This document shows, one piece after another, positions 44,114-53,291 of a stretch of DNA of 64,000 nucleotides. The position numbers and the translations under genes are program-made. The notes beneath the pieces are model-generated. The model did no database searches and had not been told where the DNA came from. It saw only the letters and a list, made by a program, of their open reading frames with translations. The DNA comes from Faecalibacterium langellae (GTDB lineage Bacteria; Bacillota; Clostridia; Oscillospirales; Ruminococcaceae): assembly GCF_002549775.1 (NCBI RefSeq), contig NZ_NMTR01000012.1, positions 62,001 to 126,000 of the forward strand, given 5' to 3'. The first letter of the stretch is position 1. Each line of letters begins with the position of its first letter.

Positions 44114-45427
44114 TTAGTTTTCTTTCCAGAACAGTCCGCCGCCGGTCTGGAACAGCAGCCACGGGTTCACACTTTTGCTGCCCAGCTTATAGTCCATGGT
44201 CAGTTCTTCACCCAGGGCACCCACGGCCTGGCCTTTTTCCACGGTCTGCCCCTGTGAGACGGAAAGGGTCTGCAGGCCGTAGAGGTAGCTGCGCATGCCG
44301 CAGCCGTGGTCGATGACCACTGTATTGCCGGTGAGGGCCAGTTCCTTTGCCAGCACCACCACGCCCGCCGCCGGGGCGCGGCAGGGCTCCCCGGGGATGG
44401 TGTAGAGCATTGTGGAGTTGGAGCGGCTGCCCTGCTGGCCGTTTTCCACCTTCACCTGGCCGTAATCCACCAGTGTGGTGTAGCTTTCGGCCGGGCAGAC
44501 GAAGCCGCCCTGCCAGAGCTTTTCCCGCGCGGGCTGCTCATACAGCGGCCAGACGCTGTTTTTGAACTCGGTGTTGGCGGCATCCGACGCGGCAGGCTCC
44601 GGCTCTACCTCCACGGTGCCAAAGTCCTTGGGCAGCACGATGATGCTGCGGGAGATGACCTCGCCGTTCACCGTAACGTTCACCTCATGCCCGCCGGAAG
44701 ACGCGTTGTAGGCCGCCGGGATGTAGGCCCGCCAGCCGTCTGCGGTGCGCACGCACTGCACATTGCCGAGGTCAGTCTCCACGGTGGGCGCAGTGTCGCC
44801 GGCCATGCCGCAGATGCGCAGGCCCACCACGCCGCCCTGCTCCACCCGCTCGGCGGAAAGCTCCACCTCGGCGCTGGCCTGCAGGGTGAACCGGAAGGAA
44901 TAGTGGTACCAGCCCGTGGGCTTTGCAGGCTTTTCCAGCCCCAGGTTCTGGCACAGCGCACCGGTGCTGCCGCCCTCGAACTGGGCGGCCGTCATCGTTT
45001 CCGGCAGCCGCCAGACGGTCAGCTCGGCCTTGTACTCGCCGTTTGCCGGGAAAAGGAACTCGTCGTAGGCGGCTGCCGTGCCCTCATAGACCACATTGCC
45101 CGCGCTGTCGGTGATGGTCAGCGGGCCGTAGCTGTACCAGTCCGGCAGGGTGAAGGCCGGGTGGGCCGTGTACAGGGTGCCCAGCTTCTGCACCGTGAGG
45201 GTGACGGGGCTTGCAAACACCTTATCCAGCTTTCCGCCGATGAGCGGCACCTGCCAGCACCAGCCGTTGGCTTCCAGTTCCGTGCCGCCGAACTGCACCG
45301 CGCTTGCCGGGCAGCTGCCCTCGGTGGTGAACTCGTAGCTCACACCCATCACGACCGTCAGCAGCAGCACCACACCCAGCGCGACCGACCCCAGCCAAAG
45401 CAGAAAATGCTTGATGGTCCTCAGCAT
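44114..45427 (-). CDS. membrane-anchored M23-like (LytM) protein
   Basis: 437 aa, with an N-terminal anchor (about residues 8-30) and a long beta-rich extracellular part. The last 110 residues resemble an M23 domain: PCRAPAAGVVVLAKELALTG, TVVIDHGCGMRSYLYGL, GQTVEKGQAVGALG. The first zinc His of the HxxxD motif is not seen and the HxH is replaced by IDHG..YLYGL, so metalloprotease activity is doubtful. Such degenerate LytM proteins activate amidases or act as scaffolds. Confidence 0.8.
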   Translation of the reverse strand: MLRTIKHFLLWLGSVALGVVLLLTVVMGVSYEFTTEGSCPASAVQFGGTELEANGWCWQVPLIGGKLDKVFASPVTLTVQKLGTLYTAHPAFTLPDWYSYGPLTITDSAGNVVYEGTAAAYDEFLFPANGEYKAELTVWRLPETMTAAQFEGGSTGALCQNLGLEKPAKPTGWYHYSFRFTLQASAEVELSAERVEQGGVVGLRICGMAGDTAPTVETDLGNVQCVRTADGWRAYIPAAYNASSGGHEVNVTVNGEVISRSIIVLPKDFGTVEVEPEPAASDAANTEFKNSVWPLYEQPAREKLWQGGFVCPAESYTTLVDYGQVKVENGQQGSRSNSTMLYTIPGEPCRAPAAGVVVLAKELALTGNTVVIDHGCGMRSYLYGLQTLSVSQGQTVEKGQAVGALGEELTMDYKLGSKSVNPWLLFQTGGGLFWKEN

Positions 45428-45446
45428 ATCCCTTACTCCTTATGTA

Positions 45447-45495
45447 CAAAAAGGGCGCACCGGAACAGTCCGCAAAAGACATGCCCGGTGCGCCC
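45447..45495 (-). terminator. terminator between small protein and M23-like genes
   Basis: On the minus strand GGGCGCACCGG and CCGGTGCGCCC pair and five Ts follow. It ends the transcript of the 68-aa protein gene upstream of the M23-like gene. Confidence 0.85.
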
Positions 45496-45517
45496 GAAGG
45501 TGTTTCGTTTTTTGCTT

Positions 45518-45724
45518 TTATTCCGCGGCGTCCTCGGCAGGAGCAGCTTCCTCGGCTGCGGGCGCTTCGGGCTCGACCGTTGCAGCGTCGTCCTCGCCGA
45601 ACAGCAGACGCTCGTACTCGTCCAGCTCCTTTTCACGGCGGTGCAGGTAGACAGCCACAGCAGCAAGGGCACCGGCCACAGCGGCCAGAGCAGCGATCAC
45701 AGCGATCAGGCAAGATTTCTTCAT
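45518..45724 (-). CDS. small single-pass membrane protein, acidic tail
   Basis: 68 aa from ATG 45724 (GGAG about 12 nt upstream). MKKS, then a hydrophobic helix (residues 5-27, Ala/Val-rich), a basic HRRE turn, then an acidic Ala/Glu/Pro-rich cytosolic or external tail ending APAEDAAE. No family recognised. Independent promoter not identified; the terminator follows. Confidence 0.65.
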   Translation of the reverse strand: MKKSCLIAVIAALAAVAGALAAVAVYLHRREKELDEYERLLFGEDDAATVEPEAPAAEEAAPAEDAAE

Positions 45725-46006
45725 AGGTTCAGTACACTCCTTTTTTCGGTCGAAACGATGTTTCAGCTTATTTTTCCAGCGGGAGAACCGCAGGCAGATC
45801 TCCGCCGCCTTCCAGAGGAAGGACAGCATGTGAAGCGAGAGTTTTACCAGAAAGATCATCCGCAGCACCTTCCGTTTGCGGGATGGCGGCGCGCCGCCGT
45901 CCCCTGCGAGTGCAGCCAGCCGCAGACGCGGCCAGCCTTCTTGTGGTTTTTATTATACCCGTTCCTGCCAAAAATTACAACCATTCCGGCCAAAAAGGCC
46001 GAAAAT

Positions 46007-47050
46007 TCACAGCATCCGCTTCCGGTAGGCCTTGAACGCCCCGGGCAGGGTGTAGGTGGTCTTGAGGGCTTCGCGGCTGGCCCAGACGCAGCCAGCCGGG
46101 GCCGCCTGGGCGGGCAGACGCAGCGCGATGCCGCCCATGTGCCACTCGATGTGGCTGAAGATGTGCTTTGCCGCAGGCAGGGCTTCCGGCCGGGTGCCGC
46201 GGACATCCAGCCCCATGGCCTGCAGCCGGGCCAGCGTTTCTTCTGCCGAAAGGCTTTCGTTCTCCCACAGCACCGGCTGCCACAGCCCGGCCAGCAGGCC
46301 TTTTTCCGGCCGCTGCTGCAGCAAAAAGCCCTCCGGGCTTTCCAGCAGTGCCAGCGTTACCGGCTGGATGCGCCGGGGCTTGGGCTTTGCCTTCTGCGGC
46401 AGTTCCGGCGCAGTGCCCGCCGCCCGGGCGGCGCACAAGTGGGCCAGCGGGCACTGTTCGCACAGGGGTGCGCCGTTGGGCACACAGACCAGTGCGCCCA
46501 GCTCCATCAGAGCCTGGTTGTAGTCCCCGGCCTTTTCCGGCGGCTGGTGTTCCATCACACGGGCGGTGAAGGCCTTTTTCACGGCCGGTTCGGTGATGAC
46601 GCCCGGGTCGTTGTACAGGCGGGAAAACACCCGCAGCACGTTGCCGTCCACGGCCGGCACCGGGATGCCGAAGCTGATGGACGCCACCGCCCCGGCCGTG
46701 TAGTCGCCAATGCCGGGCAGGGCGCGCAGGGCGTCGTAGTCGGCAGGCAGCTGCCCGCCGTACTGCGCACAGACGATCTTTGCCGCCTTCTGCAGGTTGC
46801 GCACCCGGCTGTAGTAGCCAAGGCCCTCCCAGAGCTTGTGCAGCTTTTCTTCCTCGCAGGCAGCCAGCGCCGGAATATCCGGCAGCGCGGCGAGAAAGCG
46901 CTCGTAGTAGGGCAGGGCCGCCGCCACGCGGGTCTGCTGCAGCATGATCTCGCTGAGCCAGACGTGGTAAGGGGTGGGGTCCTCCCGGAAGGGCAGGATG
47001 CGGCGGTTCTGGTAGAACCATTCCAGCAGGGCAGGAGAGATGTTTTCCAC
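46007..47050 (-). CDS. mutY: A/G-specific adenine glycosylase MutY
   Basis: A 347-aa DNA repair enzyme removing adenine opposite 8-oxoguanine. The start is GTG 47050 behind AGGAG. Motifs: SEIMLQQTRV (catalytic Glu), helix-hairpin-helix LPGIGDYTAGAVASI, VDGNVLRV (catalytic Asp) and the iron-sulfur cluster CVPNGAPLCEQCPLAHLC. The first cysteine gap is seven residues, where six is usual. The C-terminal NUDIX-like domain (from about 225) checks for 8-oxoG. Confidence 0.95.
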   Translation of the reverse strand: MENISPALLEWFYQNRRILPFREDPTPYHVWLSEIMLQQTRVAAALPYYERFLAALPDIPALAACEEEKLHKLWEGLGYYSRVRNLQKAAKIVCAQYGGQLPADYDALRALPGIGDYTAGAVASISFGIPVPAVDGNVLRVFSRLYNDPGVITEPAVKKAFTARVMEHQPPEKAGDYNQALMELGALVCVPNGAPLCEQCPLAHLCAARAAGTAPELPQKAKPKPRRIQPVTLALLESPEGFLLQQRPEKGLLAGLWQPVLWENESLSAEETLARLQAMGLDVRGTRPEALPAAKHIFSHIEWHMGGIALRLPAQAAPAGCVWASREALKTTYTLPGAFKAYRKRML

Positions 47051-47070
47051 TTGTCGTTGTCTCCTTGTTG

Positions 47071-47101
47071 AAAAAAGGGCCGCTGCAAGATGCAGCAGCC
47101 C
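47071..47101 (-). terminator. asnS terminator
   Basis: On the minus strand GGGCTGCTGCA and TGCAGCGGCCC pair around a 3-base loop and six Ts follow, 20 bp past the asnS stop. Confidence 0.9.
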
Positions 47102-47120
47102 GGTAAAAGTATGCTCGATT

Positions 47121-48509
47121 TTAGAAGCCGTATGCGGTGCGGGGGAAGGGCAGCACGTCACGGATGTTCTGGATGCCCGTGAGGTACATGATCATACGCT
47201 CGAAGCCCAGGCCGTAACCGGCATGCTCCACGCCGCCGAACTTGCGCAGGTTGAGGTACCAGTCGTAGGTGGACTTGTCCATGCCCAGCTCGTCCATGCG
47301 GGCCACCAGCTTGTCGTAGTCTTCCTCGCGCTGGCTGCCGCCGATCAGCTCACCGATGCCGGGCACCAGCATATCGGCTGCGGCCACAGTCTTGCCGTCC
47401 GGGTTCTGCTTCATGTAGAAGCTCTTGATCTCCTTCGGGTAGTCGGTGACGAAGACGGGCTTCTTGAACACCACCTCGGTCAGGTAGCGCTCGTGCTCGG
47501 TCTGGATATCCACGCCCCACTCGACAGGGTACTGGAACTTCTTGTTGTTCTTCTTCAGAATTTCGATGGCGTCGGTGTAGCTGATGCGGCCGAACTCGCT
47601 GTTTGCCACCAGCTCCAGACGCTCGATGAGGCCCTTGTCGATGAAGCGGTTGAAGAAGTCCATCTCATCCGGGCAGTTGTCCAGCACATAGCGGATGACG
47701 TACTTGGTCATGGCCTCGGCGGTGTCCATATAGCCATTCAGGTCACAGAAGGCCATCTCGGGCTCGATCATCCAGAACTCGGCGGCGTGGCGGGTGGTGA
47801 AGCTCTTTTCGGCGCGGAAGGTGGGGCCGAAGGTGTACACCTTGCCGAAGGCCATGGCCATGGCTTCGGCTTCCAGCTGGCCGGAAACGGTCAGGTTGAC
47901 CGGCTTTTCGAAGAAGTCCTTGGTGTAATCCACGGTGCCGTCCTCGTTCTTGGGCACGTTCTCCAGGTCCAGGGTGGTCACGCGGAACATCTCACCTGCG
48001 CCCTCACAGTCAGAAGCAGTCAGCAGCGGAGAGTGCGAGTAGACGAAGCCGTTCTCCTGGAAGAACTTGTGGATGGCGTAAGCAGCGGCGCTGCGCACGC
48101 GGAAAGCAGCGTTGAAGGTGTTGGTGCGGGGGCGCAGGGTGGGCATGGTGCGCAGATACTCCATGCTCATCTTCTTTTTCTGCAGGGGGTACTCGTCGGC
48201 GGGGCAGTCGCCCAGAATCTCCACGCTGTCGGCGTTCAGCTCAAAGGGCTGCTTTGCCTGCGGGGTGAGCACCAGCTTGCCCTTGACGCGCAGGCTGCTG
48301 TACAGGCCGGTGTGGATGACTTCATCATAGTTGGCCAGCTTGCCTGCTTCCAGCACGACCTGCAGGGTCTTGAAGCAGCCGCCGTCCGACAGGGCGATGA
48401 AGCCGATGTTCTTGGAGTCGCGGATGTTCTTTGCCCAGCCGCAGACGGTCAGCTCGGTGCCGTCGGCGGGGGTGTTCTTGAACAGCGAAACGATCTCAGT
48501 GCGTTCCAT
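47121..48509 (-). CDS. asnS: asparaginyl-tRNA synthetase
   Basis: A 462-aa class IIb synthetase. The N-terminal OB fold binds the anticodon (residues 15-110, with [22 protein letters not shown]). The catalytic domain has motif 2 around [25 protein letters not shown] and motif 3 [15 protein letters not shown]. The Asn-type reading (not Asp) is supported by the T-box specifier upstream. Start ATG 48509 follows GGGAGG. Confidence 0.96.
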   Translation of the reverse strand: MERTEIVSLFKNTPADGTELTVCGWAKNIRDSKNIGFIALSDGGCFKTLQVVLEAGKLANYDEVIHTGLYSSLRVKGKLVLTPQAKQPFELNADSVEILGDCPADEYPLQKKKMSMEYLRTMPTLRPRTNTFNAAFRVRSAAAYAIHKFFQENGFVYSHSPLLTASDCEGAGEMFRVTTLDLENVPKNEDGTVDYTKDFFEKPVNLTVSGQLEAEAMAMAFGKVYTFGPTFRAEKSFTTRHAAEFWMIEPEMAFCDLNGYMDTAEAMTKYVIRYVLDNCPDEMDFFNRFIDKGLIERLELVANSEFGRISYTDAIEILKKNNKKFQYPVEWGVDIQTEHERYLTEVVFKKPVFVTDYPKEIKSFYMKQNPDGKTVAAADMLVPGIGELIGGSQREEDYDKLVARMDELGMDKSTYDWYLNLRKFGGVEHAGYGLGFERMIMYLTGIQNIRDVLPFPRTAYGF

Positions 48510-48532
48510 AGTTTGTTTTCCTCCCGAAAAAT

Positions 48533-48825
48533 AATGAAAAAAGACAGCTTTGTTCTCCCTGAAAGTTCAGGGCGAACAAGCTGTCTTGTAATGTCCGCGG
48601 TGCCACCTGAATTACCGGAAGTGTCCGGTCGCTCGCGCGCTCATTTATAAAAAGCGCTGCCCCTGTAACGCAGGGCCTGCGGCGCACCTACTGGCGGCAA
48701 AAGCCGTGTTCAGTTTGCTGCTCCCGGGTGTTCGTTCACGCGGCGTGCGGGCGCGGCTCTCAGCTGTGCCGCACTCTCTGGGCCGGACGGCCCGCGCTAC
48801 TTTTCCCGATCGTTGCATTTGACCT
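48533..48825 (-). promoter_or_regulatory. T-box riboswitch, asparagine specific
   Basis: The conserved T-box AGGTGGCACCGCGG is the complement of 48608-48595. It is followed by a strong terminator (complement of 48587-48536, ending in six Ts). The stem I region contains GTGAACGAACACC (complement of about 48740-48728) whose AAC triplet would be the asparagine specifier. Uncharged tRNA-Asn pairing would stabilise the antiterminator and allow asnS expression. Confidence 0.93.
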
Positions 48826-48829
48826 TTAA

Positions 48830-48858
48830 AAAATAGCACTTTGGCGGCGTTTTGTCAA
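48830..48858 (-). promoter_or_regulatory. promoter of the asnS T-box leader
   Basis: On the minus strand TTGACA (48858-48853), 17-bp spacer, TATTTT (48835-48830). The -35 overlaps the last codons of spoIIP. Confidence 0.8.
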
Positions 48859-50000
48859 GCACCGGAGCCGCCCAGCAGCGCGGCGGCAAGGCCCTTTGCG
48901 GCCAGCTGCCCGGCGTAGAGGGCCTCGTTCAGGTTGTTGCCGTGCCCGCCGATCTCGATGAGCAGGCTGCCGGTGGTCAGGTCCTGGTTGTAAAACCGGT
49001 AGCTGAACAGCACCGGGCGGGTAAAGCCGGGGTACATGCCCTCCATACTGCGCTCCCACGCGGCGGCAAAGCGGAGGTTTTGCCGCCAGTTCGGCAGCTG
49101 GACCGTAGTGCCGTTGTCGCACCCGCAGATGATCATGACTTGCGCCGCCTGCCGCCCTTCCACGGTGCACACCGGTGCATAGCGAGAGCCGGATTCCGAC
49201 TCAATGGCATCCCGGTGGACGTCCAGCACCACCTTGATGCTGGGGTACTGGGCCAGATACTGCTGCACCACGGCCCGGCTGTTCGCGTAGCTGCCGGTGT
49301 AGCTGGGGTAGTCGTTCAGTGTTTCGTCGTGCAGGGTGTTGATGCCTGCCGCGTTGAGGGTGTCGGCCACCACCCGCCCCACGGCACACATGTTGATGCT
49401 GCGGTCGGTGCTTCTGGCTCCGTCGCCGGGGGAGAACCACAGCCCGGCGGAAAGGCGGTAGTCCTCAGTGGCGTGGGTGTGCATCACCAGCACCTGCGGG
49501 TCCGGGCTGTTCGGCTCGATGGCAAAGGGCAGCGGATTTGCAATTTCCGCGGCAATGTCCGCGGCCGTCTGCCGGGTGTTGTTTTTGATGCTTCCCGCCC
49601 CGCAGGGGATGTACTTTTCGCCGCTGCCCTGCGGATAATTCTTTTCAAGAATACTGCCCGCGTCCGCCGGGCGGGCGTCCTCGCCCAGCAGCGGCACGAG
49701 ATAGTCCTCGATGCTGCCGGTGAGCGCCTGCACCGTCTGCGGGACGGAGGACGCCGCCGCTTCCGGGGCGCTTTCCGGCGCGGGGTCTGCCTGCACGGAC
49801 GCGGCCTGCTGCGCCTGCGCCGCCTGCTGCCCCAGCGCGATCACCGTCTGCACCGCCGGGATGGGCGCGGCCAGCAGCGCCGCCAGCACCAGCACTGCGC
49901 TGCGGGCAAAAATGCACAGCGCCGCAAACAGGGCGGCGGCCTCGGTAAAGGGCAGAAGCTGCCCCGGCTGCCGCGTGGGCAGCGGTGTCCGGCTGCGCAA
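48855..50000 (-). CDS. spoIIP: stage II sporulation protein P
   Basis: 381 aa, TTG start at 50000, 8 nt behind AAAGGAGG. A membrane anchor lies near residues 25-50. The amidase/endopeptidase domain (about 165-375) has VLVMHTHATEDY, DRSINMCAVGRVVADTL, LDVHRDAI and SLLIEIGGHGNNLNEAL, with His and Glu residues expected to bind zinc. SpoIIP cuts septal peptidoglycan so that the mother cell can engulf the forespore. Gpr, the usual neighbour, is elsewhere in this window (14357). Confidence 0.94.
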   Translation of the reverse strand: MRSRTPLPTRQPGQLLPFTEAAALFAALCIFARSAVLVLAALLAAPIPAVQTVIALGQQAAQAQQAASVQADPAPESAPEAAASSVPQTVQALTGSIEDYLVPLLGEDARPADAGSILEKNYPQGSGEKYIPCGAGSIKNNTRQTAADIAAEIANPLPFAIEPNSPDPQVLVMHTHATEDYRLSAGLWFSPGDGARSTDRSINMCAVGRVVADTLNAAGINTLHDETLNDYPSYTGSYANSRAVVQQYLAQYPSIKVVLDVHRDAIESESGSRYAPVCTVEGRQAAQVMIICGCDNGTTVQLPNWRQNLRFAAAWERSMEGMYPGFTRPVLFSYRFYNQDLTTGSLLIEIGGHGNNLNEALYAGQLAAKGLAAALLGGSGA

Positions 50001-50069
50001 AGGCGGCACCTCCTTTCGGCATTCGATACCCTTATTGTATGCCGGGCGGGGTGCAAAATAGCGCAAAAC

Positions 50070-50098
50070 AAAAAGCCCGTGCACAAACGTACATGGGC
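50070..50098 (-). terminator. terminator of the WYL regulator gene
   Basis: On the minus strand GCCCATGTAC pairs with GTGCACGGGC (one mismatch) and five Ts follow. Confidence 0.75.
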
Positions 50099-50107
50099 CT
50101 GGGGATG

Positions 50108-51064
50108 TTATTCGTGCAGCCCGGCCAGCTGTGCCGCCAGCTGCTGCATGGCCTGCCGTACCTCGGCGGGGGCGGTCACTTCCACCTTGCCGCCAAAGCC
50201 GCACACCCAGCCGTAGAACTGCGGGCTGACGCACACCGGCACATCGAAGTGGAAGCGGGTGCCGTCTTCTTCCGGCACGAACAGCGGCGTTTTGCCAAAG
50301 CGGTCACGCATGGCGGCTTCCAGGTCGGCGTCGCACCGCAGGGTGACCCGCCGCTCCGGCCCGCCGTACATGTTGAAGTGCATCCGCAGGTAGGCGGGCA
50401 GGTCGAACTGGCGAAACTCGGCTTTGCCGCGGCGGCGGGCGTCCAGCACCGTCACGCCGGACATGCGGTCCACCCGATAGTTGCGGATGCCCACCGGCTC
50501 TTTCTCGTCCTGGTAGGCGATGAGGTAATAGCAGCCGTTCTCCCACGCCAGCTGCCACGGGCTGACGGTGCGGGTGCCGCCCTTGTAGCCAAAGCGCACC
50601 ATTTGGCCCGCGCTGATGGCACTGTGCAGCGCGTCGATGCTGTACAGCAGGGTGTGGCTCTCGGTTTTGGGGCGGCCGTCCACATACACCTGGCGCTGCA
50701 GCTGGGTGGCCTCGTAGTCCGAGCACAGGGCTTCCAGCTTGTGGATGAGCTTGTTGCTGGTGCGGGCCGAGATGACCTTGCTGGACTGCACGGCGTCCAC
50801 CAGCAGTTTGAGCTCCGACAGCTCAAAGGTGCGGCTGGCCAGCCAGTAGCCGCCGCCCCGCCCGCGCTGCAGCTGGATGTCGTAGCCCAGGCTGCGCAGG
50901 GTGTCGATGTCGCTGTAGATGCTCTTGCGCTCGGCGAAGATGCCCTGCTGCTCGAGCAGCTGCACCAGCTGCGGCACGTTGAGCAGATGTTCTTCGTCGG
51001 TCTTTTGTTCCAGAATGCGCAGCAGCGTCAGAAGCTTGGATTTCTGGCCTTCCTGCTTGGGCAT
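50108..51064 (-). CDS. WYL-domain transcriptional regulator
   Basis: 318 aa. The N-terminal winged helix (residues 8-75: KLLTLLRILEQKTDEEHLL, SIYSDIDTLRSLGYDI) is followed by a WYL domain (about 140-210, ISAGQMVRFGYKGGTRTVSPWQL, NGCYYLIAYQDE, FRVDRM-type YRVDRMSGV) and the C-terminal WCX extension. WYL regulators bind nucleic acid or nucleotide ligands and often control stress or defence genes. No target is obvious. Convergent to nothing; it is followed by its own terminator. Confidence 0.92.
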   Translation of the reverse strand: MPKQEGQKSKLLTLLRILEQKTDEEHLLNVPQLVQLLEQQGIFAERKSIYSDIDTLRSLGYDIQLQRGRGGGYWLASRTFELSELKLLVDAVQSSKVISARTSNKLIHKLEALCSDYEATQLQRQVYVDGRPKTESHTLLYSIDALHSAISAGQMVRFGYKGGTRTVSPWQLAWENGCYYLIAYQDEKEPVGIRNYRVDRMSGVTVLDARRRGKAEFRQFDLPAYLRMHFNMYGGPERRVTLRCDADLEAAMRDRFGKTPLFVPEEDGTRFHFDVPVCVSPQFYGWVCGFGGKVEVTAPAEVRQAMQQLAAQLAGLHE

Positions 51065-51088
51065 AGCAATACCTCCGGCTTTTATTTA

Positions 51089-51147
51089 AGCCTTCTCCCA
51101 GTCGGGGGAAGGTGCTGAACGCAGTGAAGCGGATGAGGGCGCAGCAG
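51089..51147. repeat. two-hairpin intergenic repeat element (copy 3)
   Basis: CCTTCTCCC-AGT-CGGGGGAAGG stem, then GTGCTGAACGCAGTGAAGC and GATGAGGGCGC. A more diverged member located in the 90-bp gap between the WYL gene and tyrA. Confidence 0.55.
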
Positions 51148-51154
51148 CTTCGCC

Positions 51155-52018
51155 TTATTCCGGCAGCTTTTTGTCAAAGGCCGCGCGGCGCTGGGTGGAA
51201 AGGCGGAACATCTGTTCCAGCTTGTCCCGGTCGTCGGACACAAGGGCGTTGCGCATCTGCTGCAGCGCCGCGTCGAACTGGTCGATCTCGGAAATGAGGT
51301 TCTCCTTGTTCCAGAGGAACAGCTCAGCCCACATTTTGTCGTTGATGCGGGCAATGCGGGTCAGGTCGCGGAAGGAGTCGCCGGTGTACTCGCACAGCGA
51401 AGTGTTATCGTTGGCGCACATCAGGCTCACGGCGATGGCGTGGCACAGCTGGCTGACGTAGCCGATCATCTTATCGTGTTCCTGCACGGTGAGGGTGCAG
51501 ATGTGGTGGAAGCCCAGCACTTCGGCCAGCGCTTTCGCCCACTGGATGGCTTCGGGGGTGTTCTTTTCCGTCGGCGTGATGATGAAGTTGGCCGGGGCAA
51601 AGTTCACCTCGGCGGCGTGCTCCACACTGGAGGTTTCGCGGCCTGCCATGGGGTGGCTGGCGATGAACTCCACGCCCGCCGGGCACATGGCCTGCACCGG
51701 CTCCACAAGGCCGGTCTTCACGCCGGAAACATCCGTAAAGATGCAGCCGGGTTTGATCAGCTGCCCGTAGGTCTTGAACCACTCGAGCAGGGCCGTGGGG
51801 TACAGGCCGAAAATGATGTGGTCGGCACCGCGCACAAGGTCCTCAAAATCGTGGGTCTTGCCGCTGGCAATGTAGCCGTGGTCGAGGGCGTACTGCAGGT
51901 GCCCCTCACTGCGGTTGATGCCGTCCACATGGAAGCCGGCTTTGGTCAGCTCCAGCGCGTACTTGCCGCCCAGCAGGCCAAGGCCCACCACGAGATAACG
52001 TTTCGTTTTATCCAGCAT
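51155..52018 (-). CDS. tyrA: prephenate dehydrogenase
   Basis: 287 aa, last gene of the aromatic operon. It oxidatively decarboxylates prephenate to 4-hydroxyphenylpyruvate for tyrosine. An NAD(P) Rossmann motif GLGLLGGKYALEL lies near residue 10; SHPMAGRE and the HDKMIGYVSQLCHAIAVSLM block carry the active-site histidines and dimer contacts. No ACT domain follows, so feedback control, if any, lies elsewhere. Its ATG (52018) overlaps the aroA stop by 11 nt. Confidence 0.94.
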   Translation of the reverse strand: MLDKTKRYLVVGLGLLGGKYALELTKAGFHVDGINRSEGHLQYALDHGYIASGKTHDFEDLVRGADHIIFGLYPTALLEWFKTYGQLIKPGCIFTDVSGVKTGLVEPVQAMCPAGVEFIASHPMAGRETSSVEHAAEVNFAPANFIITPTEKNTPEAIQWAKALAEVLGFHHICTLTVQEHDKMIGYVSQLCHAIAVSLMCANDNTSLCEYTGDSFRDLTRIARINDKMWAELFLWNKENLISEIDQFDAALQQMRNALVSDDRDKLEQMFRLSTQRRAAFDKKLPE

Positions 52019-53285
52019 ATTCCACCTCCGCGCCCAATGGCTTGATGGCATCAAAAAAGTTCGGCCAGCTTTTCGTGATGGCCTCGGCGTCGTCCACGGT
52101 CAGCGCAAGGCCGGTACTCAGGGCCAGCACCGCAAGGCTCATGACCACACGGTGGTCGTTGTGGCCGTGCAGGGTGCCTGCCGGGGCGTGCAGCTTGTCC
52201 GCGCACCCGTGCACCGTGATGGTGCCGCCCTCGCTTTCCAGCACGCCGCCGCAGGCCCGCAGTTCGGCTTCCATGGCCGCGATGCGGTCACTCTCTTTCA
52301 GGCGCAGGCGCTCGGCGTTGCGGATGACCGTGGTGCCCTCGCACAAAAGACCCAGCACCATCAGCACAGGGCCGAGGTCCGGGCAGTCGGCCAGATCAAT
52401 ATCGACACCGTGCAGCGGAGCTTTTTCAAAAGCGACGCCGCTTTCGGTGCGGGTGAACTGTGCCCCGCATCGGCGCAGGATGTCCAGAAGGACCGCGTCG
52501 CCCTGCAGCGTCTCCGGCGCAAGGCCGGTGATGGTCACGCCGCCGCACACCGCGCCCAGCACCGCCGGGAACGCGGCCTGACTGTAGTCGCCCTCCACGG
52601 TGTAATCGCAGGGATGGTAGTGCTGATTGCCCGGCAGGAAAAGGGTGTTCTCGTCCAGCCACCGGCTCTGCACACCAAAGGCGGCCTGCACCGCGCGGGT
52701 CATGTCGATGTAGCTGCGGCTTTCCACCGGCGGGATGAGGTGCAGGGTGCTGTCGCCGGAAAGCAGCGGCAGCGCGAACAGCAGCCCGCTGATAAACTGG
52801 CTGGACACGTTGCCCGCCAGCCGGTATTCGCCGGGAGTCAGGGCTCCTTCCACGGTCAGACCGGCAGAACTTTGCTCAAACCGTAAATTCTGCTCCCGGT
52901 ATAACGTCTCGTAGACGGACTGCGGCCGTTCCATCAGCCGCCCGCGGCCGGTGAAGGAAACTTCCTGCCCGGTGAGGCTGGCGATGGGGATGAGAAAACG
53001 CAGGGTGCTGCCGCTCTCGCAGCAGTCCACCGGGGCGGCAAGGGGCAGAAAATGCCCAAGGCCCTCCACCACAGCATCGTCTCTGCCGGTGTGCACATTG
53101 GCGCACAGCTGTGCCGCCGCGCCGAGGGTGGCCGAGATGTCCTTGCTGAACTCGAGGTTCGTAATGTGGCTGCGGCCCTCGGCCAGCGCCGCGCACAGCA
53201 CCGCCCGGTGGGCCATGCTCTTGCTGGGCGGGGCCGTAATGGTGCCGCTGATTTGATCGGAAGCGCGTTTGATCGTTGCAGTCAT
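52008..53285 (-). CDS. aroA: 3-phosphoshikimate 1-carboxyvinyltransferase (EPSP synthase)
   Basis: 425 aa, two-domain inside-out barrel. It joins PEP and shikimate-3-phosphate. PPSKSMAHRAVLCAAL (residues about 18-33) and LRLKESDRIAAME (C-terminal third) are the substrate-binding signatures; GSGSTLRF-type sequence reads ESGSTLRFLIP. The usual LxGNAGTA glyphosate-contact motif is in the class-divergent form. It lies between aroF and tyrA. Confidence 0.95.
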   Translation of the reverse strand: MTATIKRASDQISGTITAPPSKSMAHRAVLCAALAEGRSHITNLEFSKDISATLGAAAQLCANVHTGRDDAVVEGLGHFLPLAAPVDCCESGSTLRFLIPIASLTGQEVSFTGRGRLMERPQSVYETLYREQNLRFEQSSAGLTVEGALTPGEYRLAGNVSSQFISGLLFALPLLSGDSTLHLIPPVESRSYIDMTRAVQAAFGVQSRWLDENTLFLPGNQHYHPCDYTVEGDYSQAAFPAVLGAVCGGVTITGLAPETLQGDAVLLDILRRCGAQFTRTESGVAFEKAPLHGVDIDLADCPDLGPVLMVLGLLCEGTTVIRNAERLRLKESDRIAAMEAELRACGGVLESEGGTITVHGCADKLHAPAGTLHGHNDHRVVMSLAVLALSTGLALTVDDAEAITKSWPNFFDAIKPLGAEVEYAG

Positions 53286-53291
53286 AGGCCG

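Noticed and set aside
44306-47071. A 921-codon open frame on the plus strand, and similar long frames at 963-2246, 2807-4165, 27651-29510, 32743-34407 and 54753-56531
   Set aside because: Each lies antisense to recognised genes, follows third-position GC bias, lacks a ribosome site and shows no family motif.
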